NCBI GenBank assembly: GCA_035492535.1
Contig: DATJJM010000222.1
Span: 6,930 to 70,929, forward strand
Source of the DNA: JAMXLO01 sp035492535
GTDB lineage: Bacteria > Pseudomonadota > Alphaproteobacteria > Acetobacterales > Acetobacteraceae
DNA length: 64,000 nt
Reading direction: 5' to 3'
Shown one piece after another: positions 62,846 through 64,000 of the stretch. Each line of letters opens with the position of its first letter. Position 1 is the first letter of the stretch. A program made the position numbers and the translations under genes. The notes under the pieces are model-generated. The model saw only the letters and a program-made list of their open reading frames with translations, was not told the DNA's origin and searched no databases.

Positions 62846-63702
62846 GCGAAGTCCTGTCCCGCGGGCACAACAACCCGCCCGGCCTGGTCCCCTTGTTGGA
62901 GACGGCCGGCCTGGCCGACCAGCTCCGTCTGGATCACCACCACCTGTTTGTTCGGCGTGACGAGCTGCTGAAGATGGTCGCCGATTGGGTCGCCGACCAC
63001 GCCGAAGGTGTTGGCTCAGAAGACGACGCCAAAGAGGCCACCGACACGCTGGGCCAAGTGCTCCGCGAGATCGACACGATCGACAAGTCTTCGTCGGTCG
63101 GGCTGCGCGCCGAGATCAAGAAGCCGATCCTGGATGCCACACGCATCATCGATGGCATCTTCAAGACCGAACTGGCGGATCAGTTGCGCGCGGGCGCGGC
63201 GAAGCTGAACGGGCCACTGACCAAGTTCGCGCAGGACCAGCGGCGCAAGGCTGAAGAGGCCCGCCAGAAGCTGATCCGCGAGCAGCAGGATGCCGAGCAG
63301 AAGCGGCAGCGCGAACTGCAGGAAGAAGCGGAGCGGGCCAACACGCAAGCCGCCGAGACGATGAGCGCGGCTGACCTTGACGCAGCGATCGCGGCGGAAG
63401 AGGCGGCACTGAACGCGCCGCACGAGCCATCGCCGTTCCGGACCAAGCTGCCCAGCACCAAAGAAGCCGGCCGTGTCTATGGCGATCTGGGCACGATGTC
63501 GTCGCTGCGCGGCAAGTGGAAGGCGGTCATTGTCGATCCGCGGGCCGTTCCCCGCGAACACTGCGTACCGTCCCAGGCGCTGATCGACGCCGCGATGAAG
63601 GCCAGCATCCCGCCCGGCGGCAAGGGGGCTGGCAGCTCGCCAACCATCACCATCCCCGGGGTTCGCTTCGAGTTCGAAGAAAACCTAAGCACAAGGCGCT
63701 GA
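62842..63702 (+). CDS. large coiled-coil phage protein (HNNPP type)
   Basis: 286 aa beginning with TTG 62842 (overlapping the upstream stop, TTGA). SEVLSRGHNNPPGLVPLLET opens it and is common in alphaproteobacterial phages. The middle is a long charged coil (AEEARQKLIREQQDAEQKRQ then RELQEEAERANTQAAETMS). The C-terminal domain (AGRVYGDLGTMSSLRGKWKA) ends in a basic region. Usually beside recombination or early genes; its function is unclear. Confidence 0.65.
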   Translation: MSEVLSRGHNNPPGLVPLLETAGLADQLRLDHHHLFVRRDELLKMVADWVADHAEGVGSEDDAKEATDTLGQVLREIDTIDKSSSVGLRAEIKKPILDATRIIDGIFKTELADQLRAGAAKLNGPLTKFAQDQRRKAEEARQKLIREQQDAEQKRQRELQEEAERANTQAAETMSAADLDAAIAAEEAALNAPHEPSPFRTKLPSTKEAGRVYGDLGTMSSLRGKWKAVIVDPRAVPREHCVPSQALIDAAMKASIPPGGKGAGSSPTITIPGVRFEFEENLSTRR

Positions 63703-63704
63703 AC

Positions 63705-64000
63705 ATGGACAAACCCACATTGAAGGCAATGCGCTACCTGAACGAATTGTTCGCGCGGGTAGGCATCGACGTCAGCACCGGCCAGTTGATCGATGTGCTG
63801 GATGACTGGAACGACAACGGTTATCGGCTGGTCGACATCACGCCGCCGCCCGAGATGGACACCGAATTTCCCGAGGTCGAGCCCGCCAGGCCGCCGGTCG
63901 CTATCTACGCGCACGATGCGATCCTGGACCGGCTGTATCAGGTGACGTCGGACGGGCTCGGCGCGGCGAAACTTCCTTGCGCGGCAGACCTGAGTATGTG
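63705..64000 (+). CDS. protein of unknown function, partial
   Basis: Starts ATG 63705, 2 nt after the preceding stop, and runs off the right edge with 98 codons visible. MDKPTLKAMRYLNELFARVG then IDVSTGQLIDVLDDWNDNGY and an acidic, Pro-rich stretch. No family recognised from the visible part. Confidence 0.6.
   Translation, partial: MDKPTLKAMRYLNELFARVGIDVSTGQLIDVLDDWNDNGYRLVDITPPPEMDTEFPEVEPARPPVAIYAHDAILDRLYQVTSDGLGAAKLPCAADLSM

Overview
This window looks like 64 kb of a contractile-tailed (myovirus) phage of an alphaproteobacterium. The evidence is high G+C throughout, a near-complete head and baseplate gene set in phage order, a phage-borne GcrA-type cell-cycle regulator (GcrA is an alphaproteobacterial family), and many small, tightly packed genes whose stop and start codons overlap. 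No rRNA, tRNA, CRISPR array or insertion sequence was seen. The host genus cannot be fixed from sequence alone.

Region 1 (1-34.1 kb, minus strand, read right to left) is the virion factory. It runs small and large terminase, portal, small head genes, scaffold, major capsid, neck/connector proteins, tail fibres, tail sheath, tail tube, tail-assembly chaperone with a likely programmed frameshift on a run of nine A, tape measure, LysM-like hub protein, D-like hub, V-like spike, W/gp25-like wedge, baseplate J, tail fibre adaptor and fibres. It ends with an i-spanin/o-spanin lysis pair cut by the left edge. No endolysin was recognised in the window.

Region 2 (34.1-40.5 kb, minus) continues upstream with accessory genes: a ParB-like/DNA-methyltransferase fusion, a ribbon-helix-helix (RHH) protein, a Gp37/Gp68 (DUF5131) radical-SAM-like protein, small membrane proteins and zinc-binding proteins. 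A divergent control region lies at 40.5-40.98 kb.

Region 3 (41-57 kb) alternates strands and holds early/accessory genes: two DUF3489-like paralogues, a DUF932-like protein, a serine resolvase, two minus/plus cassettes of small proteins, an RHH DNA-binding protein with an operator-like array, a GH16 glycoside hydrolase and further small genes. About 1 kb of noncoding DNA at 43.7-44.76 kb carries eleven copies of a GGAGG(G/T)TTT repeat and three GGTTTGCC repeats. An 11-bp dyad (CGCAYNRTGCG) recurs at transcription-unit starts, in most cases between -35 and -10 boxes.

Region 4 (57.2-61.8 kb, minus) carries a RuvC-like resolvase, a GNAT/Mom-like protein, a GcrA-like regulator, a GapR/RMF-like protein and an RHH regulator. 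Region 5 (61.9-64 kb, plus) opens another early unit that runs off the right edge.

The combination of a resolvase, an RHH protein with direct-repeat arrays and an iteron-like noncoding region raises the possibility of a plasmid-like prophage state. This is inference: no ParA or replication initiator is visible here.
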